Positions 44,758-55,336 of a stretch of 64,000 bases of DNA are shown one piece after another. The position numbers were made by a program, and so were the translations under genes. The notes under the pieces were generated by a model. The model was not told the origin of the DNA, did no database searches, and worked only from the letters and a program-made list of their open reading frames with translations. Within the stretch, counting starts at the first letter, position 1, and every line of letters starts with the position of its first letter. Origin of the DNA: Ascochyta rabiei (lineage: Eukaryota; Ascomycota; Dothideomycetes; Pleosporales; Didymellaceae); NCBI RefSeq assembly GCF_004011695.2, contig NC_082411.1, forward strand, positions 372,001 through 436,000. The letters run 5' to 3'.

Positions 44758-44869
44758 CCAACCACGACCCCGCGAGGCCCCAGCTCCAGCTCCAGCCCAG
44801 CCCAGCCTAGCCCAGCCCAACCCAACCCAACCCAACCCAACCCAGCGTCCGCATCCGCGCCACTTCGCC
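44157..44869. promoter_or_regulatory. Divergent UTP21/VIP1 promoter region
   Basis: 713 bp between two gene starts. It contains three 40-bp tandem units (44522-44641), CCACGA hexamers (about 44690-44765) and CCCAA/CCCAG repeats (about 44795-44842) just upstream of the VIP1 start. Confidence 0.55.
44522..44641. repeat. Three tandem 40-bp units, each with a CACGTCA half-site
   Basis: Units at 44522-44561, 44562-44601 and 44602-44641 differ by a single base (T to C in the third). Each carries CACACGTCA, whose complement TGACGTG is an ATF/CREB-type half-site. The 40-bp spacing places the sites on one face of the DNA. Confidence 0.85.
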
Positions 44870-47800
44870 ATGGAGTCGCATCTTCCGCTGTCGCGCACGA
44901 CGTCAACGTCGACGTCGAGCACCAGCACCAGCACCGCGCCCTGGCAGCCATCGAGCGGCCCAAAGGCCAGGCCCAGCGAGCCCGAGGAGCAGCTGCTCTC
45001 GCCGCTGGGCACCGCAGCACTCGCGCCCGTGCACCCCGCCGTGCACCCCGCCGCCCTGCCCGCCGTGCACCCCGCCGTGCACCCCGCCGCCCTGCCCGCC
45101 GTGCACCCCGCCGCCCTGCCCGCCGTGCACCCCGCCGCCCTGCCCGCCGTGCACCCCGCCGTCCTGCCCGCGCGCCGCCCGTCCAAGGCGTCGGAGAGCC
45201 TGCTGGACTACTTTGGCCGGAACAACGGGTTTGCGGTCGAGGAGGAGCTGAACGATGCGACCAACGATGCGACCGCCTTGGCGGCAGCGCGGTCCCCATG
45301 CTCCTTGTCCGCCTCGGAAGCTAGGTCGCGGTCTGACGTCGAGGAAAACCGATCGCGGCACCTTTCCTTTTCTTCGCTGTACAGCCTAGGCTCCGCCATC
45401 TACGCAAACACTCGCGGCCCTTCTTGGAGCGGACGCAGCTCGCTCATCGGCAGCGAACCAGACGGTGCGACCCGCCTGCCAGCGGCCACCTGCCGCCAGA
45501 CGCCCCTTTTGCCTCGCGTGCCCGCTGGCTGACGGTCCTCACAGCAAAAATGTCCGAGCCCGCCGCGCCACACGGCACCGGCACCACCGCGACCTCGTCG
45601 CTGTCGGTGACCACGCAAAGCCAACATGGATCGCTGGGGCCCAAGCCCTCTCCCACCCAGCTGCTCTTTCCCCACGAGCAGGCTGATGTCCAGCACGCGC
45701 CCCCTTGTAGCTCCAACCCCACTGCCAACTCCAACGCAAATCCCAATCCTGGCACCGACTCCAACACCGTAACCTCGCCCACCAACCCCACCGCCGCCTC
45801 GCCGCCGCCCTTGTACCCACAGGCACCGCCCCCCTTGTACCCACAGGCACCGCCCCCCTTGTACCCACAGGCACCGCCCCCCTTGTACCCACAGGCACCG
45901 CCCCCTTTCACCCACAGGCACCGCCCCCCTTTCACCCACAGGCACCGCCCCCCTTATACCCACAGGCACCGCCCCCCTTCCACCCCCTGGCCCCGCCCCC
46001 CCGCCGCTCAAGAAGCCGGACCACAAGACGCACCAGCGGAACAGGAAGCACCGCGGCCAGCAGCAGCCCCGCCAGCATCGGCATGCGCGAGCCCAAGAAG
46101 CCCTGCAGAGGCATCATCGGCGTCTGCGCCCTCGAGTCCAAGGCCCGCAGCAAGCCCGCCCGCAACATCTTCGGCAAGCTGGTCGACGACTTCGAGGTCA
46201 AGATCTTTGGCGACAAGATCATCCTCGACGAGGACGTCGAGAACTGGCCCGTCTGCGACTTCCTCATCTCCTTCTTCTCCGATGGCTTCCCCCTCGACAA
46301 AGCCATCGCCTACGTGCGCCTGCGCAAGCCCTTTTGCGTCAACGACCTGCCCATGCAGCAGGTCCTGTGGGACCGACGCCTGTGTCTCTCCATCCTCGAC
46401 AAGCTCAACGTCCCCACCCCGAAGCGAATCGAGGTCAACCGCGACGGCGGCCCCAAGCTGCCCTCGGCCGACTTCGCCAAGCAGCTGTACGACCGCACCG
46501 GCGTCGCTCTGCTCGGCCCCGCGGACGGCACCGGCGGAGGCCTCCCGCCACCCAAGAGAATCGAGATGATGGACGACGGCGACACCCTCTTTGTAGACGG
46601 CCAGACGCTGACCAAGCCCTTTGTCGAGAAGCCCGTGAGCGGCGAGGACCACAACATCCACATCTACTTCCACACAAAGGACGGAGCCGGCGGTCGAAGG
46701 CTGTTCCGCAAGATCAACAACAAGAGCTCGGAGAAGGATGAATCCCTCGCCGTGCCCCGATCCATCACCGAGCCAGACACCAGCTACATCTACGAGCAGT
46801 TCCTGCAGGTCGACAACGCCGAAGACGTCAAGGCCTACACCGTAGGCCCGACCTTCTGCCACGCCGAGACCCGAAAGTCGCCCGTCGTCGATGGCCTGGT
46901 GAAGCGCAACCCCAGCGGCAAGGAGGTTCGCTACGTGACCAAGCTCAGCGACACGGAAGCCGCCATGGCTTCCAAAATCTCAGAGGGCTTTGGTCAGCGC
47001 GTCTGCGGCTTCGACCTGCTGCGTGCCGGCGACAAGAGCTACGTCATCGACGTCAACGGTTGGAGCTTCGTCAAGGACAATGGCGACTACTACGACAAGG
47101 CGGCCAACATCCTCCGAGACATGTTCCTGACCGAGATCCAGCGCAAGCAACGCAAAGACGCCGCCCAGAGCGCCGCCGTGGATGCGCAGGACGAGAGGAA
47201 CGGAGCGTCGAGAAAGAGCGTGTCGAGCCACCGCCACGCCCTGAAGGGGTTGTTCAAGAGTCCTAGTATGTCACGAGTGGGAGACCACCCCCGCCACCCC
47301 CACGCCCACCCCCACGCCCACCTCCCCCACATGCGCAAGGCTAGCACCATGCCTTCTTCCCCCGAGACTTCGCTAAGCACCCCCCCCGTCGCAGCTAGCC
47401 CCAGCTTCGAGAAGCCCGATTTCACCGCTGTGCTTGGCCCGCCCACGGCCGGCACGTTACCGCCTGCGCCCGCCTCGGAGCCAGACCTCTTGCCTCCGCC
47501 CGCCGTCCGAGAGGAGGAATACATGCTCGAGCCAGAGCGGTCGCGCTCCGAGGACCACCAAGCCCCCGTTCCTCCCCCGGCATCGAAAGCGCAGTGGAAG
47601 CTCAAGGGCGTCGTGTCCGTCATACGACATGCCGATCGCACACCGAAGCAGAAGTTCAAGTACACGTTCCACTCCCAGCCCTTTGTCGACCTGCTCAAAG
47701 GACATCAGGCTGAGGTCTTGTTGATTGGTGAACCGGCTCTGCAGAGCGTCAGCGATGCAGTCAAGCTCGCTCTGGACGAGAAGCGCGAGGATCCAAGGAA

Positions 47801-49916
47801 GCTCCGCGAGCTGCAGCTGTACCTGGGGAAGAAAGGTCCGTGGCCTGGCACCAAGGTGCAGATCAAGCCCATGTTCCGCAAGAGGAGAAAGGACGAATTC
47901 CTCCCCGGCGAATCCCCACCCGATGAGTCGCCCGAGAGGCAGAGGCAGGGCTCAACCTCCAGCCTGCTCCGAGACGCAGGCAACGAGAGCAGCAACGAGA
48001 CGGACCCGGAGCGACTCAAGAACAGGAGCGACTCCATGTCTGGCGTCACCCTGTCCCGCATCACCGCACAAGACAACAACATGGTCCTCGACAAGCTGCA
48101 GCTGATCATCAAATGGGGCGGAGAGCCAACGCACTCGGCTCGCCACCAGACCCAGGATATGGGAGCGAACCTGCGCAACGATCTGCTGCTGATGAACCGC
48201 GACGTCCTCGACGACGTCCACATCTTCAGCAGCTCGGAGCGAAGGGTCACCACCAGCGCCCAGATCTTCGGAGCCTCGTTCCTCGACAAGGATCAGTATC
48301 CGGCTGAGCAGATCCACGTCCGCAAGGATCTCTTGGATGACTCCAACGCCGCAAAGGACGTCATGGACAAGGTCAAGAAGAGGCTCAAGACCCTGCTCCG
48401 CGCTGGCGACAAGGCACCACCCCAGTTTGCGTGGCCCAAGGACGTGGCGGAGCCCTACATTGTCGTTCGCCAGGTGGTCGCTCTCATCAAGTTTCATCAG
48501 CGGGTGATGAACCACAACTTCAAGAAGATCGAGTCCGAAGCCATGTCCTCTCTCAGCGCCATCGCCTCTCCACCCGCCGCCGACGGCGCTCCCGGACAGT
48601 CCAAGCACACGAGCGTGAACCACATCCAGTCACGTTGGTGCTGCAACGAAGGCCCGGAGCTGTTCAAGGAGCGGTGGGAGAAGCTCTTCAAGGAATTCAA
48701 GGATGCCGATAAGGTCGATCCTAGCAAGATCTCCGAGCTCTACGACACGATGAAATTCGATGCTCTGCACAACCGTCCCTTCCTCGAGTGGGTCTTCACC
48801 CCAGACGACACCTTCACGGACGACGACGCGATCCCCGAGCCTCCCAGGCAGAAGACGTCCGACGAGCCAGCTGCAGCCGAGGGGAAGCCCGAGATCAAAG
48901 AGGGCAGCGCCGAGAAGCCCCACGAGCGCGGCAGCATCGCCCGTCGCATGGGCTTCAGACGGCCCTCGGAGATCGCCGTGAAGCCCGCCGTACCTCCCTC
49001 GTACGCAAACGAGTCTTACTTCAAGCTCTACACCGGCATGGGCAACGCGGCCTCCAAGGCTCGGATGGATGCCCGCCTGGTCAAGCTCCGTGAAATGTAC
49101 CACCTCTGCAAGGTACTCTTCGACTACATCGGTCCGCAAGAGTACGGCATCGAGAGCGAGGAGAAGCTGGAGATTGGCCTGCTCACCTCACTGCCGCTGC
49201 TCAAGGAGATCGTTGGCGACCTGGAAGAGCTGCAAGCATCGGATACGCCCAAGTGCTTCTTCTACTTCACAAAGGAATCGCACATCTACACCCTCCTCAA
49301 CTGCATCCTCGAAGGCGGCATCAAGACGAAGATTGAGCGCAATGCTATTCCCGAGCTCGACTACCTCTCGCAGATCAACTTCGAGCTGTACGAGTCGGAG
49401 AATGCAAGCACAGACGATGCGCCGCACACATTCAACTACAGCATCCGCATCACCCTGTCACCCGGTTGTCACGCCTTTGCGCCCCTGGACGTGTACGTGT
49501 CCGATACCGACATGCACTCGTGAGACATGCGCTAATCATCACACAGCCAACTCGATTCCCGCCACATGATTGGCTTCTCGCCCCGCCGCAGTCTCACCGC
49601 ACATCAAGACTGGAAAGAGGTCCTCGAGACGCTAAGAGCAAAGTTCCACACGTGCGTTCCCTGTACCTCGTCTGCCCTGGGAGCCCCTCGCTAACACCTC
49701 CCCAGTGTCAAGCTCCCCAAATCCTTCGTCGCCATCGACCTCAGCGAAAAGGAGGCCTTTGAGCGTAGGCTGAACGGGAACGGCAGTGGGAGTGGTCAGA
49801 CCAAGGAGAACCTCGACCCCGAAGCTGTGGAGAGGGGACGCAGCGAGGAGCGACGAGCGAGTGCGGACGCCGATGAACCGAGCACGGAACTCCCGCCTCC
49901 TGCGCTAGATGCTTAG
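44870..49916 (+). CDS. VIP1: Vip1/Asp1 inositol pyrophosphate kinase, frame broken by one base
   Basis: Makes inositol pyrophosphates (IP7/IP8) from IP6/IP7 in the cytosol; a C-terminal phosphatase-like domain opposes this. Exons: 44870-45464, 45545-49519, 49547-49651 and 49706-49916. Exon 1 has VHPAALPA repeats and the typical SLYSLGSAIYANTRG segment. Exon 2 starts AKMSEPAAPHG. The kinase (ATP-grasp) part begins IIGVCALESKARSKPARNI near 46110, with PWPTKR-like VPTPKRIEVNRDGG and DVNGWSFVKDN. The histidine-acid-phosphatase part begins VVSVIRHADRTPK near 47605-47645. The reading frame is interrupted at the C-run 45901-45905, which has five C where sister repeat units have six; frame 1 upstream and frame 0 downstream are each coherent. 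With a six-C run the protein would be 1628 residues. As sequenced, translation of the kinase could only begin at 46083 (MREPKKPCRG). A sequencing error is the simplest cause. Confidence 0.85.
45029..45170 (+). repeat. 12/24-bp repeat coding VHPAALPA
   Basis: In-frame units based on GTGCACCCCGCC and GCCCTGCCCGCC in VIP1 exon 1. Confidence 0.8.
45819..45985 (+). repeat. 24-bp repeat coding PPPLYPQA with one 23-bp unit
   Basis: Seven units start CAGGCACCG and continue with a C-run. Six have a six-C run; the fourth (C-run 45901-45905) has five. This single base moves the reading frame. Confidence 0.9.
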
Positions 49917-50244
49917 AGGGCGTTCTGAGCAGTGGCTGTCGTGCCTAGGAAAGGTGTTTGGGGCGGGTAGACGGACCGGCGTTGGAGGGGAGGGCTGGGA
50001 TGGGTTGTGTACAGGTTCATGCATTCATATCCGTTGTGCCATCGCCATGGTAGTGTGTATGTATAACATGAGGCACGTTGGACTCGACGCGCCGCTGAGT
50101 AGTTCAAACTACCATCGTACCATACTGTCCACTTGGCTCCTGCTCCTGCTCCTACCAAGCGAGTGAGTGTCTGTGAATCAGCTCCTAATCGCCCCGAATC
50201 GCCCCGAATCAACCCCTCTCCCTCGGTCAAGACGCCTGCTCACA
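49917..50244. other. Convergent 3' region
   Basis: 328 bp between VIP1 and the FAD monooxygenase gene, read toward each other. No feature beyond likely 3' untranslated sequence. Confidence 0.5.
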
Positions 50245-52234
50245 TCACAACAGCCCCGGTAAGCGCTCCTCAACGTACCGCCGCACCTCGTCCACCGACC
50301 CCACAATCTCAACGTAGCAGTCTGGCCGCACGAGCACGGCGTAGGCATCCCCCGGTCGGACGTACGAGCAGCCGAAAGTCTCCGCATCTGCCTCCCCCTC
50401 GTTTTGCAAACCGGCGGGCTCGCGGCTGGAAGCGGAGGCGGGGACCGAGACAACGCCCACGTTCCGCGCCTTCAGCTCGGTTAGTTTCAGCAGCGAGAGG
50501 AACTGGGGTGTCTTGGGCTTGAGGACGTCTTTTTCGTGCTCTGCGTCTGCGGCTGCGGCTGCGGCTGCGGCGCCGACGAGCACGAGCACGTAGCGGCCGT
50601 AGACGAGGCGCTGGTAGAAGCGCAGGTCGTCGTTTGCGCGGTGGTCTCTCAGCCACAGATCCGGGGCGCGGTGGCCGGCGCGCCAGACGCCGCGCTCGCT
50701 GTTGGTTACTAGCGGAGACGCGACGTCGGCGTACTGCACGCCCATGCCGGTGATGAAGGCGGCGTTTTGCTCAATCAGGGTCACGTAGCCCTTTGCGTCG
50801 GCCATGGTGCTGCGCACGAGCTGTGCTGCGACGTTGATGACGCGGGCTGCTGTTGCGCGGCGCTCGGTGTCGTAGGACGAGAGGAGCGCCGTTGCTGACG
50901 ACGCCGGGAGGGACGGGTGGCCGAGGACGAAGTAGAGGCGCCAGATTAGGTTGAAGGCGTCCGAGAGGCCCGTGTTCATGCCCTGCCCGCCGTTGACGGA
51001 GTGGACGTGTGCGGCGTCGCCGGCGAGGAGGAAGGGGCCGGTGGGGGTTGGGTGGACGAGGGTTGTCGCGACGCGCTCTTTGACTGTGGCGTGGGTTAGT
51101 GGGAGTTGTAAACGGTAGGGCTTGGAGGCCGTTTGGGTGTCGTGTCTACGCCGACGAGATGGAATCAACGGACCGACTTACTCTCAAACTTGCTGAACCA
51201 CTCAACATGTGTAAACTCAACCGGATGCGGCGCCATGTGTCTTCGAATCGAAGCCTCCGTCTTCTCCTGTGTAATCTCCCCATCGAGCAAGACGTAGAAT
51301 CTCTGCATGCCACGTTCACTGAGCAGTCGTCAGCAGTCGTCCCAACCAGCCCAATCACGACCGGAACACACTCACCGCGGAATCCACGCCATCCTCGACT
51401 CGCCATCGACCTGCAGCGTGACAATCTCTCTCGTCACAGGGAACGTCGTGTCGATCCAGCAATCCAACACGGCCCACACCATGTTGGGTTTCGTGCCCTC
51501 CCAGCCAATGCCCAGCTCGCTTCGCATGAAGCTGCGCGCTCCGTCGGCCGCGAGGCAGAATTTCGCTTGCACGGTGCGCTTTGCTGTGTGGACGGTCACG
51601 CTCATGGGCGACGTTGTGTGAGAGAAGGAGAGCGCGGGCTCATCGTAGTGCACGGGCACGTCCATGTGAGAGGTAAAGTGGCGTTCTATAAAGGGCTGGC
51701 CGATCATGAGGAGGTGGTTGTAGAAGGTGTGGGGGATACCGTTCCACCACTTGCTTTGCCGGCTGGTGAATTCTCCATCAGCGTAGGTTGTGCTTGCTAT
51801 CGGGGTGTTGTCAGCACGGCAGTTTGGAGCTGGCCTTGTATCGTGCTGGCTTACTGTTGCACTTCACACCTCGGTTCAGAAGCTCTCCGAGGATACCTGC
51901 ATCTTTCCCGTTCTTTGGCTCCGCGTTGCTGGCGACTTCCAGATACTGCTGGGTTCGAGCTGTGATGGCATCTGCGCCGCCAACTTCTAGAGGTCCTTGC
52001 TTTGCATCGAGGATCGAGACGCTGAGCCCGAGTTGGCGGGCAAGCAGAGCGGACAGCAGGCCTGTTGGTCCAGCTGCAGGTGGATCAGACTCTGACTTGC
52101 ATGCATGTGGATTCTGTGTTTTGTTTACCTCCAATGATGACTAGATCAACCTCTTCGACTGGCTTGGTGGACTCTTGAGCACGTCTGTGGTCCTCAAACT
52201 CAACAGCACCGCCAAAGTCCTGAGGAATGGCCAT
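50245..52234 (-). CDS. FAD-dependent aromatic-type monooxygenase
   Basis: Five exons on the minus strand: 52129-52234, 51855-52073, 51376-51796, 51182-51318 and 50245-51083, giving 573 residues with all phases matched. The Rossmann start LVIIGAGPTGLLSALLARQLG spans the first intron (residues 32-52). The middle has CLAADGARSFMRSELGI, and GPFLLAGDAAHVHSVNGGQGMN carries the GD motif at residues 316-317. This is the p-hydroxybenzoate/phenol-hydroxylase class, which hydroxylates a substrate using NAD(P)H, FAD and oxygen. The C-terminus has the thioredoxin-like extension of phenol 2-monooxygenases (SYVRPGDAYAVLVRPDCYVEIVG). An Ala run at about residue 478 comes from a GCN repeat. Adjacent to an MFS transporter and an isocyanide synthase, it is a likely tailoring enzyme of that cluster (inference). 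Confidence 0.86.
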
Positions 52235-53188
52235 TTTTGATATAGGAAGAATCAACTCGTTCAATATGGCTTGAAGTCCTTCAAACCGAGCCTTTAGTAC
52301 TGCGAGTCTGGAGCAATATACCGTCGAGTGCCTAGGCCTATCTTTTGCACCTTCGATCTCGCGCAATCCGACGAGTTTTCTTGATCAGCATAGCTAGGTT
52401 CATGCGCGCGATACGTGTCTCGTGCTGGTACGGAGTATCTCGGCAGACGCAGCCCTGTTGTTGGACGTCGATGCTCGGAACACCGAGTCAGGATGGATTC
52501 TTCAGTCCCGGTGTTATGCAGTCTAGAGGTCCAAACACCCAAATCCATCCATGGGCTAAGAAAAGTACGTCGCATCGCAATGCCTGTGTACTGTCAGGCC
52601 ACAAGAGGTAGGTGGCATGCGTCGGACGTAGCACTGGCTAGTGTCACCGGCGACTAGTCGGTATCAGGAAGTGTGGGAGGGGTTTGATTGCCCTGGATCA
52701 ATAGCCTGTTCGCAGGATCAAAAGCATCGTGTCCTAGAGCGTGTTCTACAACGGACGCATGCTCGATGTGGATAGTGGTGCACATGCATGGGTGTGTTCC
52801 ACCGGGTCGGACCGAATCAAAGGCTTTTGTGGCGAACGTTGCGTTCATGCGCGAAATGCTCCTCGTCCTGCCCTTGGAAATTTCATCGGGGCGTGGAGGA
52901 AGGATGCAGATGCCGGGGCGCGCAAGGAGACTTTAGCCACGTGCTTTCCGTGAAAGCGAGAACGATACTTTGGGCACTAGTAGGGGTTGCAGGGGTCCCG
53001 GTAGATTGCAGGGCAGACAAGCGAGCTTTAGCCCCATACTGGGCCACCGGCACATGTTTCTTGCAAAAGGCGAGGCACTGCCGTGCTGTCTGTCGAAGCC
53101 ATCACCCCCACGCTACACGACGCCACCGTCAAACAAGGACTGGATTAGATATCGGATATTGGAAATTTCCGTCGTATTGTTTTAGAAT
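52235..53188. other. Promoter of FAD monooxygenase and 3' flank of MFS gene
   Basis: About 0.95 kb with no supported gene. Confidence 0.5.
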
Positions 53189-54550
53189 CTACTCTAAGCC
53201 ATCGGCCCGTGCCGCGCTTTTCCTGCGACGGACGTCCAACGTCCAACACACGACCAGCAACAGTCCACCTACAATAGTGAACACAGCACAGTAACTAGCA
53301 AGGCCGCTCCATCCAGGCCCAGTGTCTCGTTGGATGGCACCAGCGACTGGATTGCCGATCAAGCTCGCGATTGCATTTCCAGCGAAGAGCACTCCAATCC
53401 TGCCTCCTAGTCTGCTCATGTCTGGAGTCAGCGTTGCCGCACTGGCTGGGATGAGGCTGATGACGCTCCCACTGACGAACCCGTACGCAACAACCCAGAC
53501 AATCAGGCCGGCGAGAGATGTTTTGATGCGTGTCCAACCTGCTGCCAGCGCACCGCACGCGATCGCTGCGAGCGCTTGAGTAAGTACTGGTCCGGCGACA
53601 AACTTATCGGCGACAAAGTTTGGCACAATTCGACCAACCAATCCACCAGCGTTCATGATGCTGATCAGGTAGTATGTGCTCAGACCTTGCACCGGGAATG
53701 CAGTGTCGCGCACCCAAGCGCTGATGTAGAAGTACGGGATGTAAATGCCGGCAAACGAGAAGAAGATGCCTGCAATGAAAAGGGCATATGCGGGATCCTT
53801 CAAACAGCTGAATTCGTAGAGCGTCCGCTTGGCGGGGTTCTTCGTCAAAGCAGAGCGCTGACGTACAAGCAGACCTCCGACGCCAGTCGTGATCAGTACA
53901 ACTAGAGCCGTCGCTCGGATAGCCCAGCTGAACCCTACACTAGCAAGTAGACGGCGCGTAAGAATTGGATAGATGATCCCACCAAGCGAAGCTCCGCTGT
54001 TCGCAAGGCCGACAGCAAGAGCGCGGTTTTGCGTAAAGTACGTGGGTACGATGGCCGTAGAGGGTACTAGGAGCAGACTCATGCCTAGGCCTGATAGAAT
54101 ACCTTGCGAAAGTAGTACTTGGTAGTACACGGGACGATGCGCAGTGGAAAACTCCCCGCTGAAAGACGTGAATAGCAAGCCAAGAGTGACAAGCGCGCAG
54201 CCGATGAAGGACATGACCTGGGCGTATCCTCTATCTACGAAGGAGCCGGTCGCAGATCCACATGCCAATAGTAGAAACGTCTGGAGAGATCCAATCCACG
54301 ATATGGAAGATGGTGTTGAGAGTGCCGGATTGAACGAGCTGTAATATTCCTGGAAGACTCCGAAAGCATTAATCAGGCCCCTTTGCCTATGGTCAGCTAA
54401 ACACTCTTACTTCGGTGGTAGAGCCTACCAAGAATTGAACATCAGAAACAGGCCAGCTACGACTTGAACCCAGGGTCTAAGGCTCGACGCCATTTTGTTC
54501 GAGTCGCTTTGTGTGGCAACTTGCGATGCGGTTGTCTTCTCGGCTGCCAT
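53189..54550 (-). CDS. MFS monocarboxylate-type transporter
   Basis: Two exons on the minus strand, 54429-54550 and 53189-54380, give 437 residues with about 12 membrane segments. The first exon (MAAEKTTASQVATQ, then LRPWVQVVAGLFLMFNSW) joins GLINAFGVFQEYYSSFNPALS, a standard opening of fungal MCT-like transporters; without it the protein would lack the first helix. Further signs are SWIGSLQTFLLL, GSATGSFVDRGYAQ and RALAVGLANSGASLGGIIYPI. It should move a small organic anion, vitamin or metabolite across the plasma membrane. It is divergent from the isocyanide synthase across 786 bp and so may export its product or take up a precursor (inference). Confidence 0.86.
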
Positions 54551-55336
54551 GATGGATTGTGAGCTGTGTTTGGCAGTCAACGCAACCTTTGTCGAAAACT
54601 TGCAAATCAGTGAGTAGTTGGTTGACTAAGACTTTTGCGACGGCACGATTCAAGTCGCCTGCTCGTACGACATTGCCACGTGAAATTGGGAAGATCCACA
54701 TGTAAGCCCTATACGAACTCAAACTCTTTACAAGGCTTTCAGATCGATGGGAGATGCAATAGCATAGGTAAGCAAGCGGAATAAGCCCGTAAGTTGACCG
54801 ACCTTGCCTAGCTGGGTCAATCCGCCGTGATGTACAATCGGGTCATCCCGAGGAACGCAAGAGTCCCCGTGCGCGGAAGATATGCATGTCAATCATTGGC
54901 AGTATAGTGGGTATACATCGGGAAGGTTGTCTTGCGGTTGAACGTATCGTTCTCGTCCTCGGTCTGAGCGCTGTGCTTGGCGACCTAAGTCGGGACTAGC
55001 TGATACATTGCTACTCAGGTCTTGATAAAGTGGAGGTGCAATCCTTCACTGTGGTGGCAAATGGGACAATCAGGGGTCCTTCCAGATGCAATTACAAGCA
55101 AGGTTGTGCGAAGGACCTCGGGACAGAGTTTGTCAAACGGTGATCACGCCCGAAAGAGAGGAGAGGGAAAAAAACCAGAATTTGTAGAAGCGTGGAGGCT
55201 GTCAGAAAAAGCATAAATGAGCACTTGATGCCAGATTGAACAAATCAAGACCATTCGGACCGGAGTGAAACAGTCACCAGGGAGTCCCCAGCTCATTCAC
55301 TCCTTCTCGCTTCTGCTCACATTCATTTCTTACAAT
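54551..55336. promoter_or_regulatory. Shared MFS / isocyanide synthase promoter
   Basis: 786 bp between the two divergent starts. It contains the TCGG-N6-CCGA palindrome at 54838-54851. No ORF inside is supported. Confidence 0.55.
54838..54851. promoter_or_regulatory. TCGG-N6-CCGA zinc-cluster factor site
   Basis: TCGGGTCATCCCGA: inverted CGG triplets six bases apart, the binding pattern of the Ppr1/UaY type of Zn2Cys6 regulators. It sits 288 bp from the MFS start and 486 bp from the isocyanide synthase start. No zinc-cluster gene is seen next to the cluster. Confidence 0.5.

Noticed and set aside
43114..45324. 736-codon plus-strand frame antisense to UTP21
   Set aside because: Shadow of the GC-rich UTP21 coding strand continuing through promoter repeats; no family motif, while UTP21 on the other strand is certain.
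45819..45985. An intron inside the VIP1 repeat could repair the frame, since each unit has GTACCC and CCACAG
   Set aside because: Any intron from one such donor to a later such acceptor spanning the short unit is a multiple of three, so it cannot correct the shift.
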